Positions 33,206 to 41,764 of a stretch of DNA of 64,000 nt are shown piece after piece. A model generated the notes under the pieces. It worked only from the letters and a program-made list of their open reading frames with translations, searched no databases and was not told the origin of the DNA. The first letter of the stretch is position 1, and each line of letters starts with the position of its first letter. Source of the stretch: JAJDTT01 sp965116695. Lineage in GTDB: Bacteria; Acidobacteriota; UBA6911; RPQK01; JAJDTT01. The translations under genes were made by a program, and so were the position numbers. The stretch lies in the NCBI GenBank assembly GCA_965116695.1, contig OZ220706.1, forward strand, positions 3,906,001-3,970,000, read 5' to 3'.

Positions 33206-34429
33206 TCAGGGATCGGATGCAACAGGCGCCTGAACCAGCCCGTCGCCGCGGTCCAGCGTGTCAACGCCGGCTCGGAATACATTGGTCCGGCAGCTTGCGC
33301 GCATGCGGGTGACTACCGCGCTCGCGGTTACCGGGATGGCGGCGTCCTGCTTCAGGCTTTGCCACCACAGGGCCGCGACACCGGCGGCATGAGGACAGGC
33401 CATGGAAGTGCCATTGAGCGCCACCAGTCCACCTCCGGCTTTCGCCGAAACCACATCGACCCCGGGTGCGCTCAGCATCGGGTTGGTGTTGGAAAAATCC
33501 GCCACGTTCAACCCGGCGCCGGTTTCCCGGAGCGCGCCGACCGATACGATGCCCTTGGCTGCCGCCGGTACCGACGCGCTGACCTCGTACTTGGGATTTT
33601 TCTGGCGCTTGCTCTCGTTGCCCGATGCCGCGACCATGACCATGTCGCCATTGAATGGCGCCCTGGCGGCAATCAGGTCCATCAGGTTGTCGAACACCCG
33701 CAGATTGGCCCGGTATCCCTCCAGAGCGATGGAGGTCGCCAGATCCACCGGGTATCCCCTGGCGGCCAGCTTCTTGCTCAGGCCGGGGAAATCGAGTCCG
33801 ATTGACATTGAGAGTACCTTTGCATTCAAGGACGAAGCCCAAAGGATCGCGTTGAACAGCATGTCCGATTCGCCACCCCCTTTGTCGTCCAGCACCTTGC
33901 CGATCAGAGCTCGGCCCACGCCAGGCGCGACGCCGATACGCGTGCCGTCCACGTCGCGTCCGAACACCGTGCCGGCACAATGGGTCCCGTGGCCCTGCAC
34001 ATCTCCGTTGCCCTTTCCGGTAAAGTCCCGCTGTACCAGATCGACGCCCGCAAAAGCCGGATGATCGGCGTCAATGCCCGTGTCCAGAACGCAGACCAGA
34101 ACGTCTCGGCCGTCGGCGGCGCACTTGTCAGCCGCGACGGCTTGAATCCCCCAAGTCGGTCCGGCCGTCACCGGCGCGTCCGATGCCATCGGTTCAATCA
34201 AGCGGGTCGGCATGGTCCGCGCCAAGTCCAGAATCCCCGGGTCACGGGTCGCTTCCCGCAGGTCTTGCGGCTCCAGGTCTTCCACGCTCACTTCAGGTTC
34301 GGGCGGCATGTCCCCGGACATGGTCGACATCCCGCCGAGAGACGGTGCCCCAGCGACGCTCCGACGACTTTCGAACCAGCTTCTCCGCCGTCCCGCATTG
34401 GCGTCTTTCAAAATGACGTAGCTTGTCAT
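33206..34429 (-). CDS. Subtilisin-like serine peptidase (S8 family)
   Basis: 407 residues with an intact catalytic triad: Asp116 in VLDTGID, His147 in GHGTHCAGT, Ser342 in NGTSMACPHAAG, plus oxyanion Asn271 in AASGNES. No classical signal peptide; the first ~90 residues (Arg-rich, then acidic EPEVSVEDLEPQDL) may form a propeptide. AGAGGAG precedes the ATG. It is inserted between the two copies of a duplicated block and carries REP-like sequence upstream, so it may have arrived with that rearrangement. Confidence 0.9.
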   Translation of the reverse strand: MTSYVILKDANAGRRRSWFESRRSVAGAPSLGGMSTMSGDMPPEPEVSVEDLEPQDLREATRDPGILDLARTMPTRLIEPMASDAPVTAGPTWGIQAVAADKCAADGRDVLVCVLDTGIDADHPAFAGVDLVQRDFTGKGNGDVQGHGTHCAGTVFGRDVDGTRIGVAPGVGRALIGKVLDDKGGGESDMLFNAILWASSLNAKVLSMSIGLDFPGLSKKLAARGYPVDLATSIALEGYRANLRVFDNLMDLIAARAPFNGDMVMVAASGNESKRQKNPKYEVSASVPAAAKGIVSVGALRETGAGLNVADFSNTNPMLSAPGVDVVSAKAGGGLVALNGTSMACPHAAGVAALWWQSLKQDAAIPVTASAVVTRMRASCRTNVFRAGVDTLDRGDGLVQAPVASDP

Positions 34430-34739
34430 CCCTGAACTCCTCTGTGTGTTGGGTGAGTGCCTTTGGATGGCACCGAGCTAAGAAAGTGACTGTCCCCGAC
34501 TCGGGTCCCCTACGTCCCCGATTCGGTTCCCCGGCTCGAGCCTCCCGGGTAGCCTATTTTGGCCGGAATCGTCGCAGATTCTGCGATTGAAGCGTTACGG
34601 TTATAGAGGGACCGAAAACAGCTCAGGAGACGGCGACCAGCCTCGGAACAGAACATAATGGGTTCTGTAAGGGCTGGCATGGAGAATCGAGGTGCCCGGC
34701 GAATCCGGTCAAATTTGGACGTGATAACATGAGGAATCG
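34430..34739. other. 310-bp spacer with REP-like sequence and repeat copy B
   Basis: Contains AGTGACTGTCCCC followed by GACTCGGGTCCCC and GATTCGGTTCCCC, a pattern like REP elements associated with IS200-type transposases. Then comes repeat copy B (34532-34645), shared with 32921-32969 (left part) and with 31396-31480 (right part). No gene. Confidence 0.5.
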
Positions 34740-35117
34740 ATGTTGACTGAACTTACGCAGTGGTTCACCCCTGCCCTTGCCCAGTGGTTCACCCCCGCCA
34801 TCGTGATATTGGGATTCCTTTTCACGGCCCGAACGATTCGCAACCAGCGCGTGGATTTGGAGTCCCGGATGGACCGGATGGAGACTCGCTTGACCGGGAG
34901 AATCGACGATGTTGAAACTCGCTTGACCGGGAAAATTGAAGATGTCGAGACTCGCTTGACTGGGAGAATTGATGGCGTGGAGTCTCGATTGGCCGCGAGG
35001 ATGGACGGTTTGGAGTCCCGGTACAGCGACCTGCGGGACCGCATGGGGCGGATGGACGGAACTCTCGATCTGCTGCGGAAGTCTTTCGTCGGGAACGGAC
35101 GCGGCACCCCAGCGTGA
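34740..35117 (+). CDS. Membrane-anchored hendecad coiled-coil protein
   Basis: 125 residues. N-terminal membrane helix (WFTPAIVILGFLFTARTI), then four 11-residue repeats beginning TRLTGRIDDVE, which is a hendecad (right-handed or straight) coiled coil, then LRDRMGRMDGTLDLL and FVGNGRGTPA. The repeats are exact 33-base DNA units (34884-35015). Paralogue of 32253-32519 with extra units. GAGGAA precedes the ATG. Function unknown. Confidence 0.6.
   Translation: MLTELTQWFTPALAQWFTPAIVILGFLFTARTIRNQRVDLESRMDRMETRLTGRIDDVETRLTGKIEDVETRLTGRIDGVESRLAARMDGLESRYSDLRDRMGRMDGTLDLLRKSFVGNGRGTPA
34884..35015. repeat. Four tandem 33-bp coding repeats
   Basis: Units at 34884-34916, 34917-34949, 34950-34982 and 34983-35015. 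The first three start ACTCGCTTGAC; the fourth is diverged. They encode one coiled-coil turn each and can expand or contract in frame. Confidence 0.9.
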
Positions 35118-35182
35118 CCCTTCTTCCTTCTCCCCGGCAATCGGCCACTCTGACCGGTGCCGGATCCGAGGCAGTCGTTGAG

Positions 35183-36445
35183 TCATACTGATTCGTAAGC
35201 TCGATTCAACAGCTCGACCGTATGGAGCACCGGTAGCCTGTTGTTCCGCCGCCGGAGGTGGCTTTCGATCTGCATCAGGCATCCCACGTTGCCGGCGGCC
35301 ACCGCGTCCGGCTGCAATCGTTGGATGACCGCCGCCTTGTTGGCCCCCAGGCGGTTTGCGATCTCCGGCTGTTCCAGATTGTAGGTCCCCGCCGAGCCGC
35401 AGCAGGTCTCCCCGTCCATCAACTCCATCAGGGTCAGGTTCGGAATCCTTTCCAGGAGTTTCCGCGGCGCCGACCGGATGCCCTGCGCGTGGGCCAGGTG
35501 GCAGGCGTCGTGGTAGGCGACCCTCATGGCCGCAGGCAGGGGCGGAGGATCTTGTTCCAGGCCCAGGTCGTCCAGGAATACGCTCACGTCCTGGACGCGA
35601 GCCGAAAAGCGGCGTGCCTCCTCCTCCAGGCCATCCCCCCGGAACAGGAGCGGATACTCCTTGATGCCGGAACCGCAGCCGGCGGCGTTGGTGACGACGG
35701 CATCTACGTCCTTGGACATGACTTCGAAGTTGCGGACCGCCAAGCGCCGAGCGTGGCCGGCGTCGCCGTTGTGCAGCGCCAGGGCGCCGCAGCATCCCTG
35801 TTTGGCGGGGACTAAAACCTCGACGCCGTTGCGAGCCAGCACCCGTAGCGTGGCCCAGTTGATGGCCGGCGACAGAACCTGCTGCACGCAACCCGACAAC
35901 AGAGCAACACGGGCCCTGCGGCTTCCGAGGGCGGGATAAACGGAAGGAAGGGGAGGAGACGATGGCAGCTTCCGGGGCAGCAGCTCCAACATGGCAGCCA
36001 TCCGTTCCGGGAGGATCCCGGTGAACGGCCGCGCCAGGCGGCCCAGAATCGCAGCGGCCCGGAATCGCCGCGGATAGGGCAGCAGGAGCCGAAAGCTGAG
36101 GCGGGTGAGACGATCCGGCAGCGTCCCCTTGACCCGGTCCCGGGCCAGCGCCCGAAAGGGGGTCAGCAGTTCGCCGTACTCGACGCCCGAGGGACAGGCG
36201 GTGACACACGCCATGCAGCCCAGGCACTTGTCCACGTAGGGGAGGCCGGACTCGATTTCCAGGCTCCCCTCCAGCATCTCCTTCATGAGCAGGATGCGGC
36301 CGCGGGGGGAGTCCATCTCCTGCCCCAGGTCCTTGTAGGTGGGACAGACCGGCAGGCAGAATCCGCAGTGAACACAGGTCTTCACCTGGTGGGCCATGGC
36401 ATCGCCCTGCGGCCCGAACCGTTCCGGCTCAATGCTGTGTTGCAC
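35183..36445 (-). CDS. glcF: Glycolate oxidase iron-sulfur subunit
   Basis: Electron-transfer subunit of glycolate dehydrogenase (glycolate to glyoxylate). 420 residues. Two 4Fe-4S motifs, CVHCGFCLPVCP (~25-36) and CLGCMACVTACP (~75-86), then two CCG domains with KQGCCGALALHNGDAGHA and GETCCGSAG. GTG start directly abutting the stop of the upstream fusion gene; the resulting ~24-residue lead before the first cluster matches family length. Forms the enzyme together with the GlcD-GlcE fusion encoded just upstream. A dead copy of its 3' end lies at 32970-33126. Confidence 0.92.
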   Translation of the reverse strand: MQHSIEPERFGPQGDAMAHQVKTCVHCGFCLPVCPTYKDLGQEMDSPRGRILLMKEMLEGSLEIESGLPYVDKCLGCMACVTACPSGVEYGELLTPFRALARDRVKGTLPDRLTRLSFRLLLPYPRRFRAAAILGRLARPFTGILPERMAAMLELLPRKLPSSPPLPSVYPALGSRRARVALLSGCVQQVLSPAINWATLRVLARNGVEVLVPAKQGCCGALALHNGDAGHARRLAVRNFEVMSKDVDAVVTNAAGCGSGIKEYPLLFRGDGLEEEARRFSARVQDVSVFLDDLGLEQDPPPLPAAMRVAYHDACHLAHAQGIRSAPRKLLERIPNLTLMELMDGETCCGSAGTYNLEQPEIANRLGANKAAVIQRLQPDAVAAGNVGCLMQIESHLRRRNNRLPVLHTVELLNRAYESV

Positions 36446-38944
36446 CTATGCCTCCGAGAAACGTCTGTCGGGGTCGAGGGCGTCCTGAATCCTCTTGGAG
36501 AAGACCCGGTCCTGGGCCCGGCCCGGGCGGGCCGTGTCTCCGTTTCCCCGCATCACAAGACCAGTGAGGTCCAAATGGGCCAACGCACCTTCCACCGGGT
36601 CCAATGGCCCCGACCAGGACAGCCAAGCCAAACTCCCGCCGGCACAGTAGCGCGTCCGGCAAGGGATGGACCTCAGGTTCTCTTCCAACTCGAGGATTCG
36701 GCCCGTGGTCATGGGCACCTTCATCAGGTTCCAATCGGGAGGTGCCCAGTCGAATTCCCGGACCGCGTCCCAGTAGTCCCGCTCCTCCTGCCCCCGCAGT
36801 GCCACTCCCTGGCCCACCAACTCTCGAACCCGTGCCAGGCGGGCGCCGACCGAATCTCTTCGGCCTCCCACCCGCACCAGTAGCCGCCCGGGAGGCTCCA
36901 GGTCGACGGCCGCCAGATCCAGGGGAGCGGACCGCAGACGCCGTACGGCTTCCAACGCTCCAGAAAGGCTCGGCAGCGATGCCTCCAGGGTCAACCAGCG
37001 CCGCGCCAGAGGAAAGACCTTGAAAGTCATTTCCACCAGGACTCCCAACCGTCCCAGACTGCCGACCATGAGCTTGGGAAGATCGAATCCGGCGGCGTTC
37101 TTGACCACTCGGCTGCCGCCCCGCACCAGTTCGGCGCGGCCGCTGACGAAACGGATTCCCAGGAGAAAATCGCGGATCCCGCCGTAGCGGTAACGTCCCG
37201 AGCCGCCGGTCCCCGCCGCCACCGTTCCGCCGAGTGTGGCTCCGGCCCGCACCAACACCGGATCGAAGGGCAGGTACTGTCCCTCCCGAGCCAGTCTCTC
37301 CTGGACTTCTGCTATCGGAGTCCCCGCCAGAGCCGTGAACGTGTACTCCTCCGGTTCGTACTCCACGATGCCCGACAGACCGCTCAGGTTCAGAGAGGCA
37401 ATTCCCTCCGGCGGCCGGGAAAGGGCCGGCTTGGTGCCGCCGCCGCGCGGCCGGATGCGCGCGTGATCGGAGACGGCCTGCTGCACCTCCCGGAACGACC
37501 CGGGCCGCAGCGTCGTCCCCGCACCAATTCCCGAACGGGCGATCCCGGGGGCGGAGACGCTCCCGTGCCCGTTCTCGTCGGGGAACATCTTGCGCCGGTT
37601 GGCGATCTCCAGCGGATCGATGGACCGCCGCATCCGCTTCATGACCTCCATGTCCGTCGGTGCGAACATGTGGGCCAGGTATTCGCGTTTCTCCATGCCT
37701 ACGCCGTGCTCTCCGGTGATGGAGCCGCCCCTGCGAATGCACATCTCGAGGATATCTCCGGCCAGTTCCTCGGCTTTCTCCAAGGCTCCCGCCTCGGTGC
37801 CGTCGAACAGGATCAGGGGATGGAGATTTCCGTCTCCGGCGTGAAAGACGTTGGCCACCCGGATCCCGTGCTTCCGTCCCAGCATCTCGATTTCGGCCAG
37901 GGCCGAGCCCAGTTGCTTCCGGGGGACCACCCCGTCCTGGACGATGTAGTCGGGGCTGAGCCGTCCCACCGCCGAGAACGCGCTCTTGCGCCCCTTCCAG
38001 ATCCGCAATCGCTCTCCCTCGTCCCGGGCGACGCGGATCTCGAAGGCGCCGGAAGCGCGGATCACCGGCTCCAGGAGCCGGAACTCCGCCTCCACCTCGG
38101 CGGTTTCTCCTTCCAGTTCCACGATGAGAAGGGCGGTGGCCGCCTGCGGGTAACCGGCGTGGACGGCCGCCTCCGCCGCCTCGATGGCCAGATGGTCCAT
38201 GATCTCCATGGCGCCCGGAAGGAGTCCCGTGGCCACCACCCGGGCCACGGCGTCCCCGGCGGCTTCCAGGCTGTGGTAGGCGGCCAGGATCGTCTTGTAC
38301 GACTCGGGCTTGGGGATGAGCCGGACCGTGATCTCCAGAGCGATGCCGAAGAGCCCCTCCGAACCCACGAAGAACCCGGTGAGGTCCGGCCCCACCCCCT
38401 CCAGGCTCTTGCCCCCCAGCTTTACGACGGCCCCGTCGGGCAGCACCGCCTTCAGGCCCAGGACATGGTTGCTGGTCATGCCGTGGCGCAGGCAATGAGC
38501 CCCGCCGGAGTTGAAGGCCACGTTCCCGCCGATGGTGCAGATGGATTGGCTCGAGGGATCGGGAGCGTAGTAGAGCCCGTGGGGAGCGCCCAGCCCGCTC
38601 AGGTCCAGGTTGATGACTCCCGGCTCCACCACGGCGCACCGCTCCGCCGGATCCAGCTCCAGGACCCGGTTGAGGCGGTTGAGTCCGATGATGATGCCCT
38701 CCCGGATCGGGAGCGATCCCCCCGAGAGGCTGGTGCCGCTCCCTCGCGCCACGAAGGGCAGGTTCTCCCGGTGGCAGAGGCGGACCGTCTCGATCACCTC
38801 CTCCTGCGACTCGGCCAGGACCACGGCCAACGGACGCTCCCGAAACGCCGTCAGCGCATCCGATTCATAGGGAGCCACCTGGGCCGGTCCCGAGAGGACC
38901 CGCTCCGGGGGATAGATGGAATTCAGGGCGCCCAAGGACCGCAT
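36446..38944 (-). CDS. glcD/glcE: Glycolate oxidase, fused GlcD-GlcE FAD subunits
   Basis: 832 residues containing two complete FAD-linked oxidase modules in one chain. Residues ~1-460 are GlcD (VARGSGTSLSGGSLPIREGI FAD site; GGNVAFNSGGAHCLRHGMT; HAGDGNLHP; GEHGVGMEKREYL catalytic/flavin region; ANRRKMFPD end). Residues ~470-832 are GlcE (IRPRGGGTKPALSRPP; GATLGGTVAAGTGGSGRYRY; VKNAAGFDLPKLMVGSLG; LDPDRRFSEA end). In enterobacteria and most others these are separate genes. The stop TAG abuts the glcF start, so the operon encodes the entire enzyme in two polypeptides. There is no frameshift or internal stop between the halves. Confidence 0.92.
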   Translation of the reverse strand: MRSLGALNSIYPPERVLSGPAQVAPYESDALTAFRERPLAVVLAESQEEVIETVRLCHRENLPFVARGSGTSLSGGSLPIREGIIIGLNRLNRVLELDPAERCAVVEPGVINLDLSGLGAPHGLYYAPDPSSQSICTIGGNVAFNSGGAHCLRHGMTSNHVLGLKAVLPDGAVVKLGGKSLEGVGPDLTGFFVGSEGLFGIALEITVRLIPKPESYKTILAAYHSLEAAGDAVARVVATGLLPGAMEIMDHLAIEAAEAAVHAGYPQAATALLIVELEGETAEVEAEFRLLEPVIRASGAFEIRVARDEGERLRIWKGRKSAFSAVGRLSPDYIVQDGVVPRKQLGSALAEIEMLGRKHGIRVANVFHAGDGNLHPLILFDGTEAGALEKAEELAGDILEMCIRRGGSITGEHGVGMEKREYLAHMFAPTDMEVMKRMRRSIDPLEIANRRKMFPDENGHGSVSAPGIARSGIGAGTTLRPGSFREVQQAVSDHARIRPRGGGTKPALSRPPEGIASLNLSGLSGIVEYEPEEYTFTALAGTPIAEVQERLAREGQYLPFDPVLVRAGATLGGTVAAGTGGSGRYRYGGIRDFLLGIRFVSGRAELVRGGSRVVKNAAGFDLPKLMVGSLGRLGVLVEMTFKVFPLARRWLTLEASLPSLSGALEAVRRLRSAPLDLAAVDLEPPGRLLVRVGGRRDSVGARLARVRELVGQGVALRGQEERDYWDAVREFDWAPPDWNLMKVPMTTGRILELEENLRSIPCRTRYCAGGSLAWLSWSGPLDPVEGALAHLDLTGLVMRGNGDTARPGRAQDRVFSKRIQDALDPDRRFSEA

Positions 38945-39095
38945 TTCCAGGCGACCAGTCTACTACGCCGCCTCCGGGATGGGCCACAGGCGACGATGGC
39001 ACGCTCGTAGTTTTCGAGCCGGCGGCGTTGAAGTAAAGGCAGGTCTCAACAGAGCAGGAGCGGGGCAAGTGGGGATCACGGAACAGGAGGTCCGA

Positions 39096-39389
39096 ATGGA
39101 CGTCAGGGAAGCAGTGGAAAAGGCGCGGCACTGCGTTGCCGAGTTCTTTGCCGGGGAAGATATCAGTCACGTGGGCGTCGAAGAGGTGGTGTTCGACGAC
39201 GAGAAGAGCGTCTGGAAGGTGACCATCGGATTCTTTCGGTCCTGGAATCGATTGGACGGCCTCCCGGCCTCCATGTACTGCGCCTGGGACGAGCGTTCCT
39301 ACAAGGTGGTTCTCATCGACGATCCCACCGGGGACGTCGGCTCCATGGTCCATTGCACGTTCACCAACATGGGTGTCAAGGCCGATTGA
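39096..39389 (+). CDS. Conserved hypothetical protein (~97 aa)
   Basis: 97 residues from the ATG at 39096, which has an excellent AGGAGGT site. DVREAVEKARHCVAEFF, then DISHVGVEEVVFDDEKSVWK and VTIGFFRSW, resembles a family of ~100-residue uncharacterised proteins found in cyanobacteria and other phyla. Mixed alpha-beta, cytosolic, no motif suggesting catalysis. Divergent from the glycolate oxidase operon. Confidence 0.6.
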   Translation: MDVREAVEKARHCVAEFFAGEDISHVGVEEVVFDDEKSVWKVTIGFFRSWNRLDGLPASMYCAWDERSYKVVLIDDPTGDVGSMVHCTFTNMGVKAD

Positions 39390-39533
39390 TCCGGCGTCTC
39401 CCGACGGTCCTGGAGAACGTCGGAAGGATGTCCGTACCCGGTCTTCTCCCGAACGGGACGATCTCGGTTGGGTAGGTCCTCGTGATAAACTGTGAGCTGC
39501 ATCAAGTCCTCATCCCATAGGAATGTCACGGCC

Positions 39534-39815
39534 ATGAACGAATACCTTGAGAAAAAGGACTTCGATGCTCAGATGAATGTGATCGACCGGCGATTTGAGC
39601 ACCTGGAAACGAGGTTCGACAAGCTCGAGGGCCGGTTCGACACGCTTGAAACTCGAATTGACGGACTTGAATCCGGAGTCATCCGCCTTGAAACCGAGTT
39701 CAAGACTGAGATGAAGCACGTGGCCACGAAGGCGTGGGTCCTCGGCGGGCTCGCCGGAGGCATGGGAATCGCGGCCACGATAGCTGCGGTCTTTGTGAAG
39801 CTTTTTGCCATCTGA
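39534..39815 (+). CDS. Coiled-coil protein with C-terminal membrane helix
   Basis: 93 residues from the ATG at 39534. The N-terminal two-thirds is a heptad coiled coil (RFEHLETRFDKLEGRFDTLE, then RIDGLESGVIRLE) and the C-terminus is a membrane segment (VLGGLAGGMGIAATIAAVFV). Opposite topology to the 31612-34740 group but the same LETRxDxLE vocabulary. Resembles the widespread small proteins of the bacterial DUF1640/CCDC90-like shape; not named with confidence. Confidence 0.5.
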   Translation: MNEYLEKKDFDAQMNVIDRRFEHLETRFDKLEGRFDTLETRIDGLESGVIRLETEFKTEMKHVATKAWVLGGLAGGMGIAATIAAVFVKLFAI

Positions 39816-39859
39816 CGGGATTCCGATCCTATCGACGGTCACGTCCCCCGCCCCAACGG

Positions 39860-39888
39860 TTGACCGCCCCGGCCGACCTCCCGATAAT
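39860..39888 (+). promoter_or_regulatory. Sigma-70-type promoter for the second ThDP enzyme
   Basis: TTGACC at 39860-39865, 17-base spacer, GATAAT at 39883-39888. Predicted leader of ~190 bases before the ATG at 40085. Confidence 0.5.
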
Positions 39889-40084
39889 GTGCCCGATGGG
39901 TGCGGCGCCGCAGTGGCGCGTTTTCATCGTCCATCCGTGGCCACTGGGGACACTTCATGCGGGTTGGGGCCGCACTCCTGATCGACTCGATTTCCGTCGC
40001 GACTCCCATGCTCCGTTCCCCTGGCCCTTCCCCGGCGCTCTTCGTTCTTGCCGCCGACCGTCACGAATAAGGAGAAGAAAGTCA

Positions 40085-41758
40085 ATGAACGGTAACTCCG
40101 TGATCGCCAGGATCCTGAAGTCGGAAGGGGTGGAATGGATCGCCGCCTTCCCCGAGCAGAAGCTCATCGACGCCGTGGCCAAAGAGGGCATCCGTCCCAT
40201 CATCACGCGCCAGGAGCGCGCGGGCGTCAACATGGCCGACGGTTTCAGCCGCATCCGCAACGGGAACCGGATCGGGATCTTCACCATGCAGCGGGGCCCC
40301 GGCGCCGAGAACGCCTATGGCGGCGTGGCCCAGGCCTTCGCCGACTCGGTTCCCATCCTCCTCTTTCCGGGAGGGGCTCCCAGGAGGCGGATGCAGGTCC
40401 ATCCCGACTTCGCGTCCTGCGATCAGTACCACGGGGTCACCAAGTACACGCGAAACTGCAACCTGGTGGAGCGGCTCCCCGAGATGTTGCGCTACGCCTT
40501 CACTCTGCTCAAGCACGGACGCCCCGGACCGGTCCTGCTGGAGATTCCCGACGACGTGGGGACCGACGAGTTCCCGGGCGAGCTCGACTACACGCCGGTT
40601 CGCAAGCACCGTTCCGCGGCGGACCCGGATGAGGTCCGGGACCTGGTCCGAGCCATGCTGGCCGCCGACTGTCCCGTCATCAACGCCGGTCAGGGGGCGC
40701 TTTACGCCGAAGCCACACCCGAGCTGGTGGAGCTGGCGGAGCTGATCCATATCCCGGTGCTCACCTCCCTGGCGGGGAAGAGCGCCTTCCCCGAGAACCA
40801 TCCCCTGGCCCTGGGAACCGCAGGCCACACCAGCACCCTCATGGTCGACCACTTTCTCCGCAAGACCGACTTCATCCTGGGCGCCGGCACCAGCTTCACC
40901 CACTCGGTTTTCAACGGACCGGTCCCGGTGGGCGTCCCCCTGGCCCAGCTCACCAACTGTCCCGAGGACCTGAACAAGGACCACCGCGTCGACTACGGCG
41001 CCATCGGCGACGCCAAGGTGGTGCTGCGGCAGATCATCCAGGAGGTCCAGCGCCAGACCGGCGCCGGCGGCCGGCCGGACGAGCAGGGGGTGGCGGCGGA
41101 AATCGCCCGGGTCCGGGCGGATTTCGTGGCCGAATGGCGCCCCCACTTCGAGTCGGACGAGGTCCCCATCAGTCCTTACCGCGTCTTCCGGGAGGTGATC
41201 CGCGCGGTGGACCCGGCCAACGCCATCGCCACCCATGATTCGGGTTTTCCCCGGGACCAGTTGGTCCCCTTCTGGCCGGCCGTCGCTCCCCGGGGCTACA
41301 TCGGGTGGGGCAAGTCCACGCAGTTGGGCTACGGTCTGGGCCTGGCCCTGGGAGCCAAGCTGGCCGCGCCCGAGAAGGACGTGATCCACATCATGGGGGA
41401 CGCCGCCTTCGGGATGGCGGGACTGGACCTGGAGACGGCCGCCCGCAACAAGATCGCGACGCTGCACATCGTCCTGAACAACGGCGTCATGACCCACTAT
41501 TCCAGTCACATGCCCTATGCCACCAGGCACTGGGGCAGCAACGCCTTCACCGGCGAGTACGCCCGGGTCGCCCGGGGATTGGGGGTCCATGCCGAACGCG
41601 TGGACACGCCCGACGGCCTCGCCCCCGCCATCCGGAAGGCCCTGGAGGTGACCCGCGGCGGAAGGCCGGCCTTCATCGAGACCATCACCAAGGAAGAGGA
41701 GCACATCCCCAGGTTCTGGGCTCCCGGCACCTGGGATTACCCCATGGGAGGGGAGTGA
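40085..41758 (+). CDS. Thiamine-diphosphate-dependent enzyme, acetolactate-synthase-like
   Basis: 557 residues. PYR domain with the catalytic Glu in ITRQERAGVNMADGFSRI; GPGAENAYGGVAQAFADSVP; PP domain with the GDAAFGMAGLDLETAARNKI diphosphate/Mg2+ motif and ..NNGVMTHY. AAGGAG lies 11 bases before the ATG; a longer upstream frame is unrelated. The conserved Glu argues against glyoxylate carboligase, which carries a hydrophobic residue there. Followed after 6 bases by a secreted propeller protein gene, an unusual pairing. Likely a 2-keto-acid carboligase or decarboxylase; substrate unknown. Confidence 0.8.
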   Translation: MNGNSVIARILKSEGVEWIAAFPEQKLIDAVAKEGIRPIITRQERAGVNMADGFSRIRNGNRIGIFTMQRGPGAENAYGGVAQAFADSVPILLFPGGAPRRRMQVHPDFASCDQYHGVTKYTRNCNLVERLPEMLRYAFTLLKHGRPGPVLLEIPDDVGTDEFPGELDYTPVRKHRSAADPDEVRDLVRAMLAADCPVINAGQGALYAEATPELVELAELIHIPVLTSLAGKSAFPENHPLALGTAGHTSTLMVDHFLRKTDFILGAGTSFTHSVFNGPVPVGVPLAQLTNCPEDLNKDHRVDYGAIGDAKVVLRQIIQEVQRQTGAGGRPDEQGVAAEIARVRADFVAEWRPHFESDEVPISPYRVFREVIRAVDPANAIATHDSGFPRDQLVPFWPAVAPRGYIGWGKSTQLGYGLGLALGAKLAAPEKDVIHIMGDAAFGMAGLDLETAARNKIATLHIVLNNGVMTHYSSHMPYATRHWGSNAFTGEYARVARGLGVHAERVDTPDGLAPAIRKALEVTRGGRPAFIETITKEEEHIPRFWAPGTWDYPMGGE

Positions 41759-41764
41759 GATCAC

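Noticed and set aside
33019..33282. 87-residue minus-strand ORF over the glcF remnant
   Set aside because: Lies in a different frame from the glcF similarity and crosses its boundary; no ribosome site.
40085..41758. Glyoxylate carboligase acting with the glycolate oxidase
   Set aside because: The catalytic glutamate position is occupied by Glu (RQERAGVNMADG), whereas glyoxylate carboligase lacks it; the operons are also separate.
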